From Branchiostoma floridae (taxonomy: Eukaryota > Chordata > Leptocardii > Amphioxiformes > Branchiostomatidae): a DNA stretch of 64,000 bases. This document shows, piece by piece, positions 22,896-33,964 of the stretch. The translations under genes were made by a program, and so were the position numbers. The stretch covers positions 13,444,671-13,508,670 of the forward strand of contig NC_049988.1 of assembly GCF_000003815.2 (NCBI RefSeq), in the 5' to 3' direction. Positions within the stretch are counted from its first letter, which is position 1. Each line of letters starts with the position of its first letter. Under the pieces are notes generated by a model. It searched no databases. It was not told the origin of the DNA and saw nothing but the letters and a program-made list of their open reading frames with translations.

Positions 22896-23614
22896 TTTCA
22901 AACTGTGAAACATCATGGTGGCTTAATTCTTTGTTTCTGATATCTATGTTTACCACAATCAAGTTTGAAACCAAGGTGGCATAACGGGTATAATTGACAG
23001 TTACTATGCTACAGCTGAAATGTGAAGCTTGACGTGTTACGCCGAAGGGCGATTATACCGACCCTTGCTATACTGATACAGAAAAGGGATAGACAAAAGG
23101 TCTTTACCACATACCTGCATGCACCTGTTCTACAGCATATCAAAGCTAATGTCAATATTTAGTGCCATTTATTTGTTTTTTATCCCCATTACTTCACACT
23201 AGTTTGTGTACTTATGACGGTTTTAAATGACGGCATACGGTAACTATGAAATAAAAGGGGTCGGCTTCTCTTCGTTCCTCTATAAGACCAAGTCTTGTCC
23301 CTCGCGATGTGACTAGATCAGATCAGTTAGTCCGGATACACCTGGCTTGTGACCTATAAGTACAAACCGGCAGTATCCAAGTTCACCGGTGCACAGTATA
23401 TACACCGTCCGGAACTGGCTTTGTGTGGTACAGGTACATGTATCTTCAGATTTACCCTGGCCAGGTTTTAAACATCCTCTGCTTGGTGTTATCATGTACA
23501 TATAATCATTGTAAACATTCGCTGCCGCTGATGTGATGCAATTCCCAGGCAAGGTGGGAGACCTTCCTGTCGTTCCCATCCTGCCATAGCAAAGGGTAGG
23601 CAAATATATATATT

Positions 23615-23623
23615 TATATATAG
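23615..23623 (+). promoter_or_regulatory. TATA box of copy 6
   Basis: TATATATAG, 70 bp before the start codon. Confidence 0.65.
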
Positions 23624-23684
23624 CAACTTGTACGGGCGACGAGAAACAGTTGGCAGTTGTGAGCAGTGTTGCGTCCTGTCGAAA

Positions 23685-26600
23685 ATGAAGCTCTTCGTCG
23701 CGCTCTTGGCTGTCGGGCTGCCTGCCCTGGCCGCCGCCCACTCCTGGATCGTCTGTACGGACTACCTGGAGAACAACGGCTGGTACTGGGACCAGGCCAA
23801 GTGCAGGGCCTGGCCAAGGGGTGCCCACAGGTAAGAGTTAATCATCATTTAGTTATGGACAGCAAAAACTAGATAAAACGTTTGGGTCTTCGTATGCAAC
23901 TTGAGTAACTTTGCGTTGGGAAATGGGCATAGCGGCGACCTAGGGAAATTATAAAACATGATTTTGCGCCACTTAACGAATGCCTGGCACAATCTGTAGT
24001 ATCGCCATTTGGCCTATTTGGTTTGTCCTGAGATACTAGTACCTGCTTAACACGTTAATTGTTTGTGTTGGAGAAACGGACAAGATGTAGACTGGTGTTT
24101 TTCTCCATTCTATCTATCCAGGCATAACTTTCGTTTCGGCAATTTTGGAACACATCGCGGGTTTCTGAACAAACTGGACAACCACCCTGAGGAAACTGCG
24201 CTGTGTCAGCACCCACGGAACGACGATACCGAGTACACAGACGTGATGCCCATGGCGGCGTACTACCTGGGACAGAAGGTCGTCCTAACTCACCCCACAA
24301 ACGTACTACCTCTTTTTCATTACCAGTCTGATATGATTTCATAATTAGGAAGACTGAGTGGACTAGTATCCAAATTCCAATGTTTGGAAGTAAGGCCACA
24401 GCAAGTAAACTTTATGGATGACATCCTCTGCAGACGGCAAAAATAGTGAGATAGGGCGAAAAAAAACAAGATGGGTAAAAAAAACAAGAAGATGGCTAAA
24501 TTTTCCAAATATACGCTCTAATTGCAAAAAAAATTGAAGCGACGAAACATGGTATGACAGCCTATAAAGGTATTCATTTCTGTTTTCAAGACGTGTACTA
24601 GTGTAGTAAAGGTGACACTAGTGTGGTAGACTGGTTTCACTTACCAACTTGGCAACAACACTTGGCCATATTGGGACCACTTTTACAATTATCTAACTAA
24701 ATTTTTAGTTTCACTTCAATAACTACAGTCATGGCTACCTGGCTAGTGTCACTTCTACAAGTACAACCATTAGCCTACAACACAACATATTTGCCCATTT
24801 TGGTAATTCTCGTGATGTTGAGCATCTCCGAAGGAAAAAAAAATCTTGTTTTTTCTGATATCAGACGAAAAGTAATGCACGCGCTGATGTCATCCATAAA
24901 AGTTACTTGTTGTGGCCTAAAATTAAAAACAGTGTGGACGCACACAACAATATGGCTGCACTAAATTGCGCTTGAAAATCGAGCCAACTTTGCGATTTTT
25001 TGCCAACTTTTACTTGCGTTCACACTGACGTGCGATGGACGGGTGAAGTACTAGTACATGACCTCTAAGTTTAGTAACTTATGCCTTTATCTAGATGCGC
25101 ATCGGGAAAATAGATATATCCGACAATGATAGTGTTCATTCAAGTGCTTTTGTTTTCTCTCGCATGACAAGAGATCCGATATTCAAGTACTGTATGCCTT
25201 AAAGCATGTGTAAAATTTACGTTTTTTGCCTCCATGAAATGTCATGGAGGTTATATTTTACCCTGCGTTTGTCTGTCAACAAGATAACTCAAGACCGGCT
25301 GGGTGAATTGGTTTCATACTTGTTGTGTTGGTGAGGTGTGATGAAAGCTGGAAATGATTAGATTTTGGGCCCCCTAGCGGCTTCCCTTGGTACTGCAGCG
25401 CAACTTCCGGGTTCGCTATCTCGTGTTCTGAACAAGCTATGGTCACGATTTTGGGGTGTTAGATAGCTCTTGTGCTCAGAAATAAGTTTTGCCCCCCTAG
25501 CGGCTAGTTTTGGGATAGCAGGGGCATTTTTGTCAAAAACTTCTGAAGCATTCCAAATATCCCCAGTCTGCAGCTGGTTTGGTTCATTCCACCCCTCGCA
25601 GCTGTACCTGACAGTTGACGGGTTGCCAAGGCCCACGGGTCAGACTCCCTGACCCCCACGCGTCAATTTCCAGACGGGCGGACCGTACCAAGTAGTTCCC
25701 AGTTAGCAAAATGGGTAGGATTTGTTGGTAAAAAGGACTTTTCATAACTCATAACTCAAGAAGGGAACAACGGATTTTTATGATTTTTGGTTGTAGGTAC
25801 CTTAGACAATGTTGTACAAAATGAAATACTAATTATGCAAAATAGAAGTACATTTGCATAATTAATGAGAATATTCAATCATAGCAGTTTTTTCTATGTA
25901 TTTCTTGTCCCGGACGTGATATGGTATTGACATTTGGAAGGTTGATAGCTTTCAGTGTCATGACAAAGATGGAGAAAGTTTCAGCCCCCTAACATTTAAT
26001 TTCTAAACTGCAGAGGCATTTTTCTTAAGACATTGCAAAGAGGATAACTGCAGAAAGGATTGGCGGATTGGCATCATTGCAGGCTTGCAGGTAGTTTCGG
26101 CAAAGATGTTCATAATGATATACATGTTATGCAAATGAGGGTTTAATTTGCATAATTAATAAGGAAATTGTATAATTCCATTGTTTTCAATAACTGAACT
26201 TCCATGAATGTAACATATGTTAATTATGATAGGTGGAATATAAGCAGATACTAAGTATGGTAATGAGGAACTTACTTGCATAATTTATGTCAAATTTGCA
26301 AAACCGCTTTATGATTAATGATGGGAATTCAATAATTGTGATATATGTACGTAAGTAACAACACCATGAATATATTATGTTAATGTGTTTGTCTATTGCA
26401 GGAAATTCATAAAAGCTCTACATACTTCATGAAGGTATGAGGTCGCCGAACTCTAGTTCAGTATATACTTTACGTACGGGTGCTTTACAAATGCTTTAGT
26501 TGTGCTTAAAGATCAGAATCCATGTGTGTTGTCGATATGTTGTACGGATGTTGCACGTTATTATTGACCTGCGATATGCCAATGACTGTCTATTACCAGA

Positions 26601-28664
26601 ACCACGTGGCAGATGTGAGATGCAAGAACATCACCAACATCATCGACACAGAGAATCTGATCTTCGCAGTGGACGGAGACGAGGACCCCTGCTGTATCGA
26701 CTCGGACAAACTCATAGTTGTTGAGGACATGGGAATATCGCCATATGGTTTGTATTGAGATACTTCTTTACTTTAGGGTTCGTATCATAATCAACGACGT
26801 TTATGTACTTATTCAAGCCCTACAAATAACCCATGTGTCATCATCTATGCAGCTCATAAAGAATATTATGCAATTTGCATGTTATTCCATTTTTTTTACA
26901 AAACTGGATGCTTTGCTTTTTCGCTACTTATACGGTCCCATATGAAGAAAGAAACCCTACGGGTAAATCTATGGGCTGTTTTTCTGCACCTTCGAACGTG
27001 ACCCCTGCGTGGCCAAGTGGGACACGCTGCGACAACAGGGCTATATTTAGGCACAGCCGGGCCCCTGGATTATTTTAACGTGCATTCAAAATCAACCCGG
27101 AACCCGGCAACAAATTATATACCCCTTGAATGTTGGTATGGTATGGAATGGAATGGAATAGAGTTGTTTTATCTTATTACGTAGAAAAGTGCCAAAGCCT
27201 CAGTAAATTTGAAATATATTTCATATTTTGACATTCAGGGCCTGACATCGACCCTGTGCTGACCACCACCTACCCGAAGCCTGGGTACCAGAACGCACCC
27301 AAGTTCTGTGAGGATGAAGGAAGCGCCATGGCTACCTACAACTTCACCATTCCGCTGGACATGAAACCAGGTCAGGTTTTATATTAACGTTATTTAGTGT
27401 ATTAAGCTTGTGGACCAAATAATTGGACATAACCAACTACATTCTCTCATATTAGCAAATTTTAGCCTCTTACAACATTTTGTTCTGGGGGGGGGGCGCT
27501 GACTCACGATTTTCAACATTGGCGAAGGTTAATTCTTTACAAGTTCGACGCGGAAAGTCCTGTCTTGGCGTTAGAGAACCTTAGGCAATGTTAAAAATCG
27601 CTACCTAGAGTCAGATCAGCTAGAAGTCTTCGTATGAGGCTAAAGGCACAACCCGCCGTACGTGCAATTTGTCCGTACGTTTTTTTTGGGAGGCCACGTC
27701 CACCACATATTTCTGAAAACGTTCAGGCTGTACAGGGCAGGATTCCCTTCGAGTTCGTACGGAGGCGGCACATACGCTTACGGACCCCAAAAGACTGCCC
27801 ACGTTTTGGCACGTAGACAACACGCAGTTGCACGTACGGCGGGTTGTGCCCTTACCTTAAGCAAATACCATCCTCCACAGGCCGCCACACCTTCGTCTGG
27901 AAGTGGATCCGGCATCCCAGGGTCAGTCCCTTCACCACCTGCTGGGAGGCTGACGTGTTCGCCACCAAGGCGGAGAGAGACGCGCACTACACAGCTACGG
28001 TACTTCAGTACCTCCATAAATGATGAATATTCATGAAGGTTATGTTTTCATTAGCGTTTGTGCGTCCGTTTTTCTGTTTGAGTGTGCGCCAGAAAGATAA
28101 CTCAGGAACGGCTGGATGCATTGGTTTCATACTGTTGCGTTGTTAGGGTGTGAAAACTGGAATGATAAGATTATGGGCTCCCCAGTGACCTTTGATACTG
28201 CAGCAGAACTTGATATCTCGTGTTGGCTGTTAGCTCTTGTGGTCAGGAACGAGTAACATAAGAAAAGGCCCATCGCGGCTAGTTTTGGAATCGCAGTGGA
28301 GTTTGTGTAAAAAAAATTCCAGAGTATATGCGCCCATTTGCACCATTTTGTGATTCTTTCTAAATTTCATCGAAGAGTTAGTGATAACTTTGATACTGAT
28401 TTTTTTTTTTAAAGACAAGAAGACAACAGTATACAAGTGAACTTTGATCTTTTTTTCTTGACTTTCACCAATATCCTGGCTTTAAGCATTGGAACGATCA
28501 AAAGATATCATAAAATTCATGGCTCAAATCCTAACCATTACCCTTCCCTGTCCATCCAGGGCCAGTCTACCGTAGATCTGTGGGACTTCTACCAGATCAA
28601 CACCATTGTTGACGGCCAGATCGTGGATCCGATAGATCCCGTGGATCAGATCATCTCGGGCTGA
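23685..28664 (+). CDS. Array copy 6: secreted His-N-terminal protein, intermediate type
   Basis: Exons are 23685-23830, 24122-24302, 26600-26747, 27239-27370, 27881-27999 and 28560-28664; 276 residues. It mixes features. Exon 3 has the type B length but starts NHVADVRC like copies 8 and 9, and its extra codon is ATC, giving an N-I-T sequon. Exon 4 reads GYQNAPKFCEDEGSAMATYN; exon 5 reads WIRHPRVSPF; the last residues are IISG. The MITE before exon 5 is present, as in type A. Intron 1 is only 291 bp because the dispersed repeat was deleted. Intron 2 is the longest of the array because of two insertions, at 24394-24917 and 25228-26456. It sits at the edge of the copies 1-6 subfamily and may resemble its ancestor. 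Confidence 0.9.
24394..24917. mobile_element. Harbinger-like TIR element in intron 2 of copy 6
   Basis: Ends are GGCCACAGCAAGTAA and the complement of GGCCACAACAAGTAA; the similarity runs about 30 bp inward through TATGGATGACATC. It is flanked by TAA at 24391-24393 and 24918-24920. Copies 1, 2 and 4 have the uninterrupted site (TTTGGAAGT(T)AAA...). No open frame suggests a transposase. Confidence 0.8.
25228..26456 (+). mobile_element. CTAG-ended element in intron 2 of copy 6
   Basis: It begins GCCTCCATGAAATG with an inverted CATGGAGG and ends GGTCGCCGAACTCTAG, followed by TT. Copies 2 and 4 show the unfilled site as a T run followed by CAGTATATAC, so both borders are exact. A second copy lies at 41690-42758. 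The CTAG end and lack of long TIRs recall non-autonomous Helitrons, but the 5' end does not start with TC, so the class is open. Short frames inside it are not conserved. Confidence 0.7.
27644..27857. mobile_element. Harbinger-like MITE in intron 4 of copy 6
   Basis: Same insertion as at 3192-3409, flanked by TAA at 27641-27643 and 27858-27860; the outer six bases of the left end are shortened. Confidence 0.7.
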
Positions 28665-29756
28665 TGGGTGGATCAGACCTTCATGACGTCATCGAAATAA
28701 ATCTCAAACTGTGAAACATTATAGTGGCTTAGTTCTTTGTTTCTGATATCTATGTTTACCACAATCAAGTTCAAAACCAAGGTGACATAACGGATATAAT
28801 TGACAGTTACTATGCTACAGCTGAAATGCGAAGCTTGACGTGTTACGCCGAAGGGCGGTTATACCGACCCTTGCTATACTGATACGGAAAAGGGATAGAC
28901 AAAAGGTCTTTACCACATACCTGCATGCACCTGTTCTACAGCATATCAAATCTATTGTCGATATTTCGTGCCATTTATTTCTTGTTTTTATCCCCATTAC
29001 TCCACATTAGTCTATGTGTGTATCTGTAATGACGGTTTTAAATGACGCCATATGGTAGCTATTAAATAAAAAGGGGCATTCTTTCTCTTCGTTCCTCTAC
29101 AAGTTTGGTAAGTACTACTACTACTGCTGTCAGTCAGTTTGGTAAGTACACATCTTTGAATTGAGTCTTGATACCACACAAACATTTGAATATGAGAAAA
29201 ACATAATTATACATTTGCTAAGTTGTCCCAGCAGCCAGAACGTGTAATAGGATTTCAATACACACAGGCACAGCTAAATCGTGTTTTTGAGTGTATGATT
29301 ACCAACGAATGTACGTAGTAAATCACCCTGAGTACAAAAACAGTTCACCCAGAAGTATCTAACATATCCATATAACACTTGTGCTTGGTTGAATTGAAAC
29401 ACGCGTTCACTCCAATCACAAGACATTCTACGAGTCGCAAGACAAACCAGCTAAGGATCCACACATCTTCTGTGCGAGCTTTTGACCGTTAGAACTATTT
29501 CTAACACTAACAATTAACACAATGATTATATATAGGGCAGAAAGTTGCTGTTTGCCAGCGGATTTGCCCTACTTCAACAGAGATAACCTCGGCCCGTGGC
29601 CGGTAAAATCAACAGATGGCATAAGTATCTAAACAATACGTTTATTCTAAAGCGGCCTCCTTCCCTTTTATGTTTGCACTGAAATAAGTCCTCTAGGTCA
29701 TCTATTGGTATTTGAACCATGTGGCACTTTCCCTGCTACCCCGCACACAAGCGACG
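28665..29756. other. Spacer between copies 6 and 7
   Basis: The first 400 bp match the spacers of copies 1-6 (3' UTR, inverted repeat piece). From about 29100 the sequence is unlike the other spacers. A TTATATATAG at 29527-29536 is the only TATA-like site, about 225 bp before the copy 7 start, so copy 7 has a different promoter. No gene seen. Confidence 0.5.
28696..28701 (+). terminator. Poly(A) signal of copy 6
   Basis: AATAAA 31 bp after the stop codon. Confidence 0.7.
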
Positions 29757-32700
29757 ATGAAGCTTCTGACTGTGACCCTCGCCGCAGTGCTGCCTGCCCT
29801 GGCCGCCGCCCACTCCTGGATCGTCTGTACGGACTACCTGGAGAACAACGGCTGGTACTGGGACGAGGCCAAGTGTCGGGGGTGGCCACGGTCTGCCGCA
29901 CGGTAAGCTGAATTATTCGTTTGTCATGGACAGCGAAGACAACATTAAATGTTTAGGTCTTCATAAACAACTTGATTAACTTTGTGGTGGGAAATTAGCA
30001 TAATGGTGACCACTTGTTAGGCTAACGTCGCATTTCCAAACCTGGACCCGACCGGGCTGTTTGTGGAAACGGAAAAAAGACATGTATACGTAAAAATACA
30101 CAGATAATGCCGACGACTATTCTCATTACGTCTTATGTAGTTAATGTTTTTTTTCATCATAGTTTTTGTTTCCCAAAGCTGCCAAGCCGGGCCCCGGTAT
30201 GGAAATGTGACGTAGGCCTTTAAACAACATAGAAGAGACCGCGTATAGCAATTGTCCCAAAATTATGATATTTTCAATCGTGCATTGTAGGTACAACCTT
30301 AGATACGGGCGGTTTGGAAGACAGGACGAGTACGCACATCGCTTGGATGACCACCCCGAGTCCAACCCTCTGTGTGAGACGGTTAGAAACGACGCTACAG
30401 AGTACACGGACAGCACTCCCATGGCGGCGTACTACCTGGGGCAGACGGTCGTCTTACCACACCCAACTAACGTGAGAAAACTGTGCAGTCGTGTTTAAGT
30501 CTAATCTCCAAGCAGATCCTACGGTAGCATAAGATAGCATCAAAAGCTGGCAGAGGAGTGAAGCCGGCTTAGGAGTGTGTTTTGCTACCGGGGCAAATGT
30601 ACATCTCTTGACTGACTACACTCCTTGGCCAGTTTGGTACATCTTATGCCATTGTAGAATCTGCTTGAAGATTATTTAAGTCTACGTCACATTTCCAAAC
30701 CAGGACCCGGCCGGGCAACTTTTGGAAAGGGAAGGTGTGATAATAAGACACCAAACTAATAAAGACGTAAAGAGAATAGTTTGTGTATATTTTTTACGTA
30801 TACATTTTCGTCTCCAGAACTAGCCCGGCCGGGCCCCGGTTTGGGAATGAGACTTGGCTACCAGTGATTATTTTGCTGAGGTATAACAACCTCCGAGGAA
30901 ATGACGGTGGTTTTGTAGTCAGTCGGTGTGTCTGTTTGTGTGTGTGTGTGTGTGTGTGTGTAGTGGTGTTGGGACGAACGAACGAACGAACGTAGTGGTG
31001 TTTGTAAACAAGGAGAGAGAAGCGGTGTCACTAGGATACTTTTGATGATTCGGATACTTTTAAATGTATAAAGATGGTTTGGCTAGTCTTTTTGTCTGTA
31101 CTGCATGAAATACAACATTATTAGGGACACGTGGCTGATGCCCGATGCGCGAAGAAGACAGCGAAGGACATTGAGAACCTGATGTTTGTAGTGGACGGAG
31201 ACGAGGACCCCTGCTGTATTGACTCGGATAAACTCATCCAGATCATGGACATGGGGGTGTCGCCATATGGTACGTGACAGTACCTTGTTTCCTTAGGCAC
31301 TACTTAACATTTTAGATCCAAATCATCTTGGTGACCACAGATTAATGATATTTTTTTATGATTTTTTCTTTGCTATACTATGTGTTGCAAAATGGTGTAC
31401 ATTCACATAGATGTTACGTATACATGTATAGAGCATTATTGTGACAATAAGAATATACGTATTGCTAAAACTGTGAAGTCAAAAATCTTTCCCATATCAT
31501 CCCCTTTCCTATCGCACTTGGGCCAGTAGTGGAGTGTGTTCAACTCCTATTATGACCTATACTCTTTCTCTAATGTGCTGAGTGTTAAACAGAGAAAACA
31601 TTCTATCTTTTGGCAAGACCTTCTATAATGCAATTCGAACACTTACAACCAGTCACTACACCAGTCCCGATATGACATTTGTTCACCAGAAACATAAACT
31701 GGAAAAAAACTGTTCCCCTATAATTAGGTGAAAACATCGCGGACGAGCTGACCACCACATACCCGAAGCCTGGCTTCCAGAACGCCCCTAAGTTCTGTGA
31801 GGACCAAGGAAACGCCATGGCTACCTACAACTTTACTGTCCCCATGGACCTGGCTCCAGGTTAGGACAAGATCCATTCCTCTAGATGTGTGATAGTGCAC
31901 TTTAACATGTATCACGATTATCTACATGTACTACAACAATGTTTTGATAAGCTACAATGAAACGCCATGGCTACCTACAACTTCACCGTTCCCGTGGACC
32001 TGACTCCAGGTTAGGACATTTCTCTAGATGTGACAGGGCACTTAAATATGCATCAAGAAGATTTAAGAGTATGTACTTATGCAATGCTTAGTGTAACTGC
32101 TCGGTAAGTAGCTTTATCATCTTCTTGTATTGGTTGCAAACTACTGTATGTGATTATGACCTACATGAATATTGTGTGTATTAGACAATCTCACCAAGAT
32201 AATATTAGTAAAACTTCAAGAGACAAATTGTTCTTCACACATAGATATGTGACAGAAATAGCATACCCTCTATTCACTGCATTTATCACTCAGGTCGTCA
32301 CACTTTTGTCTGGAAGTGGATTCGAACCCGTACCGTTAACCCCTTCACTAGTTGCTGGGAGGCCGATGTGTTCAGCACTAAAGCACAGAGGGACGCGCAC
32401 TACCTGGCCACGGTACAAAACCCACTTTCTAAAAACAGCCAAATTAGACCACAGCACATTGAACAGTCTTCTTCAACCCTCTTTAATTCTTCAGTAAACC
32501 ATCTGTCACCTTCAAAATGTTAACTGAGGAATTCAAGAAGGTTGTGCTACGAAGAAACTTTGTTCAATTGATCTACCAACCTGGTGATACTATTTACCCC
32601 TAGACCACAGTACGTTCACTGCAAATAATAAAAAAACTGTTAGTTCTGTTGCATTACCAAGAAAAACCAGCAGGTGGTCCATTATCAACTATGACCTTTT

Positions 32701-33107
32701 GCCTTCCCAATATCTACCTACTAAATATCATTATGATCTGCCAAAAGCTGCTTACGGTATCGCTGGCCAAAATACACAGAAGCACAGACAAAACAACAGT
32801 TCTACAAGGTTCTGAAGTATTCTCCAAGCAGAAGAGCAAGTCGTTAACAATCCCAACTACTACTATATCTCCGACTCTGCTTGGATTACAGTTCTGAAGC
32901 TGTATACAAGTACATTTTGCAAAGCGTAGTTTGTTTAAACTTTATTTATTCATGAGCTCTTAAATCTATGCTCAAATTGGATGTATCTTTCTGCTTGTTC
33001 TACAGGGCCGCCCCACTGATGACATGTGGGATTTCTACCAGATCAATAACATTGTTGACGGAGAGATCGTGGATCCTCATGATCACGGGGAGATCATCAC
33101 AGGCTGA
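29757..33107 (+). CDS. Array copy 7: divergent secreted His-N-terminal protein
   Basis: Exons are 29757-29902, 30291-30471, 31125-31269, 31728-31859, 32294-32412 and 33006-33107; 274 residues. The signal peptide differs (MKLLTVTLAAVLPALAAA) but still ends before HSW. From 29789 to 29864 exon 1 is identical to copy 2, while bases before and after differ, which suggests gene conversion. Exon 2 begins YNLRYGRFG; exon 3 has GHVADARC and DGDEDPCCIDSDKLIQIMDM as in copies 8 and 9; exon 5 has WIRTRTVNPFTSCWEADV; the C-terminus is HDHGEIITG. All putative copper ligands and cysteines are kept. Upstream modules of the other copies are missing. The gene converges on the FET gene, whose 3' end begins about 480 bp downstream. 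Confidence 0.88.
30021..30218. mobile_element. MITE with GC-rich inverted ends, intron 1 of copy 7
   Basis: The left end ACGTCGCATTTCCAAACC pairs with a right end GGTATGGAAATGTGACGT; the arms continue through GGGCCCGG-like sequence. A relative lies at 30680-30858. No coding potential. Confidence 0.65.
30680..30858. mobile_element. Second MITE of the same family, intron 2 of copy 7
   Basis: The left arm ACGTCACATTTCCAAACCAG and right arm CCGGTTTGGGAATGAGACTT match the element at 30021-30218. The two insertions flank exon 2 of copy 7. Confidence 0.65.
30937..30961. repeat. TG microsatellite with adjacent (CGAA)n
   Basis: TG dinucleotides in intron 2 of copy 7, followed at 30974-30992 by four to five ACGA units. 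Confidence 0.85.
31959..32015 (+). pseudogene. Partial duplicate of exon 4 in intron 4 of copy 7
   Basis: AACGCCATGGCTACCTACAA and the following bases repeat the end of exon 4 (31809-31859), including its GTTAGGA donor. The product would read NAMATYNFTVPVDLTPG. No acceptor AG with a pyrimidine tract precedes it, and the first half of the exon is missing, so it is probably a relic. Confidence 0.7.
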
Positions 33108-33590
33108 TCAAGTTCATTGAGGAACACAAAGTTGACCAGAAATGAAAAAAAAAATATGGAGCAAAACTGAGTAATGGTTGTCTTTGTGGTATCTAAGTTG
33201 TTCCAGAAAAGTATTGTTTAGCACGCAAAAAAAACCTCAGGCACCAACTGGGTTAGTTTTTGTGGTTTCTTACAATCAGCTAAAGCCAAAGGTAGGGAAG
33301 ATATGTGAATATCACCATAGACTGATGGGCAGGTCTCTTATTTTTAAGATGAGATGAGACTAACTACATTGTAGTCTCTTTATGTAAAAGACTGTATAGT
33401 ACAGTCCTGTTGGAAGTGTGTACAGTACCGTACCTTTAACATTTTTATTCTAGCTAATCATGTAACATGCATATAGTACACATATTTTGTATGTTTTAAG
33501 TACTGTGGTAATGTTTATCAATCATTCTTCCACGCACAACTGCAACACAATGTCCAAACAAACACAAGAATAACAGGAATGAAGTAATAC
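33108..33590. other. Convergent spacer between copy 7 and the FET gene
   Basis: 3' flank of copy 7. No AATAAA is visible close after its stop; the region is AT-rich and has no repeat or gene I recognise. Confidence 0.5.
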
Positions 33591-33596
33591 TTTAAT
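33591..33596 (-). terminator. Candidate poly(A) signal of the FET gene
   Basis: On the minus strand this reads ATTAAA, about 370 bp after the TAG stop. It is the best signal found before copy 7 is reached. Confidence 0.45.
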
Positions 33597-33964
33597 GACC
33601 AAAGAGATAGTAAAATGGAAGTGCTTGTTGTAATGCAAGAGTTGCACCTAAAAAATCAACTTGGTCCTGCTCTCTCACAAGCTTATTTCATACAGTACAA
33701 GTATCACCACTGACGTACAAAAACAAGGAAATGTTCTCAAAAGTGTGAGTACACACAAAAAGCCAGGATTTCTCATGTGTTACTGATACTACACTACAAA
33801 CCTCGTAACAATACTCCTCGTATGAATCCCCCTCTTTAGTCTAAGGTTTAGTTTACAGACACCTTTACGTACTGGTACCTGACAAATCAGCATCAAAATG
33901 ACAAACACGAGAAAGAACAGATTGAGCTGATTGGTTGTCAGCTCTGTGTTTGTCGCTATCGGCT

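Larger units (their letters stand above)
22859..23684. other. Spacer between copies 5 and 6
   Basis: 3' UTR of copy 5, inverted repeat piece and upstream modules of copy 6. A 171-codon minus-strand frame across 23313-23828 is a shadow of promoter plus exon 1. Confidence 0.55.

Noticed and set aside
23313-23828. 171-codon minus-strand frame
   Set aside because: Antisense shadow of promoter and exon 1 of copy 6; similar shadows exist at every copy.
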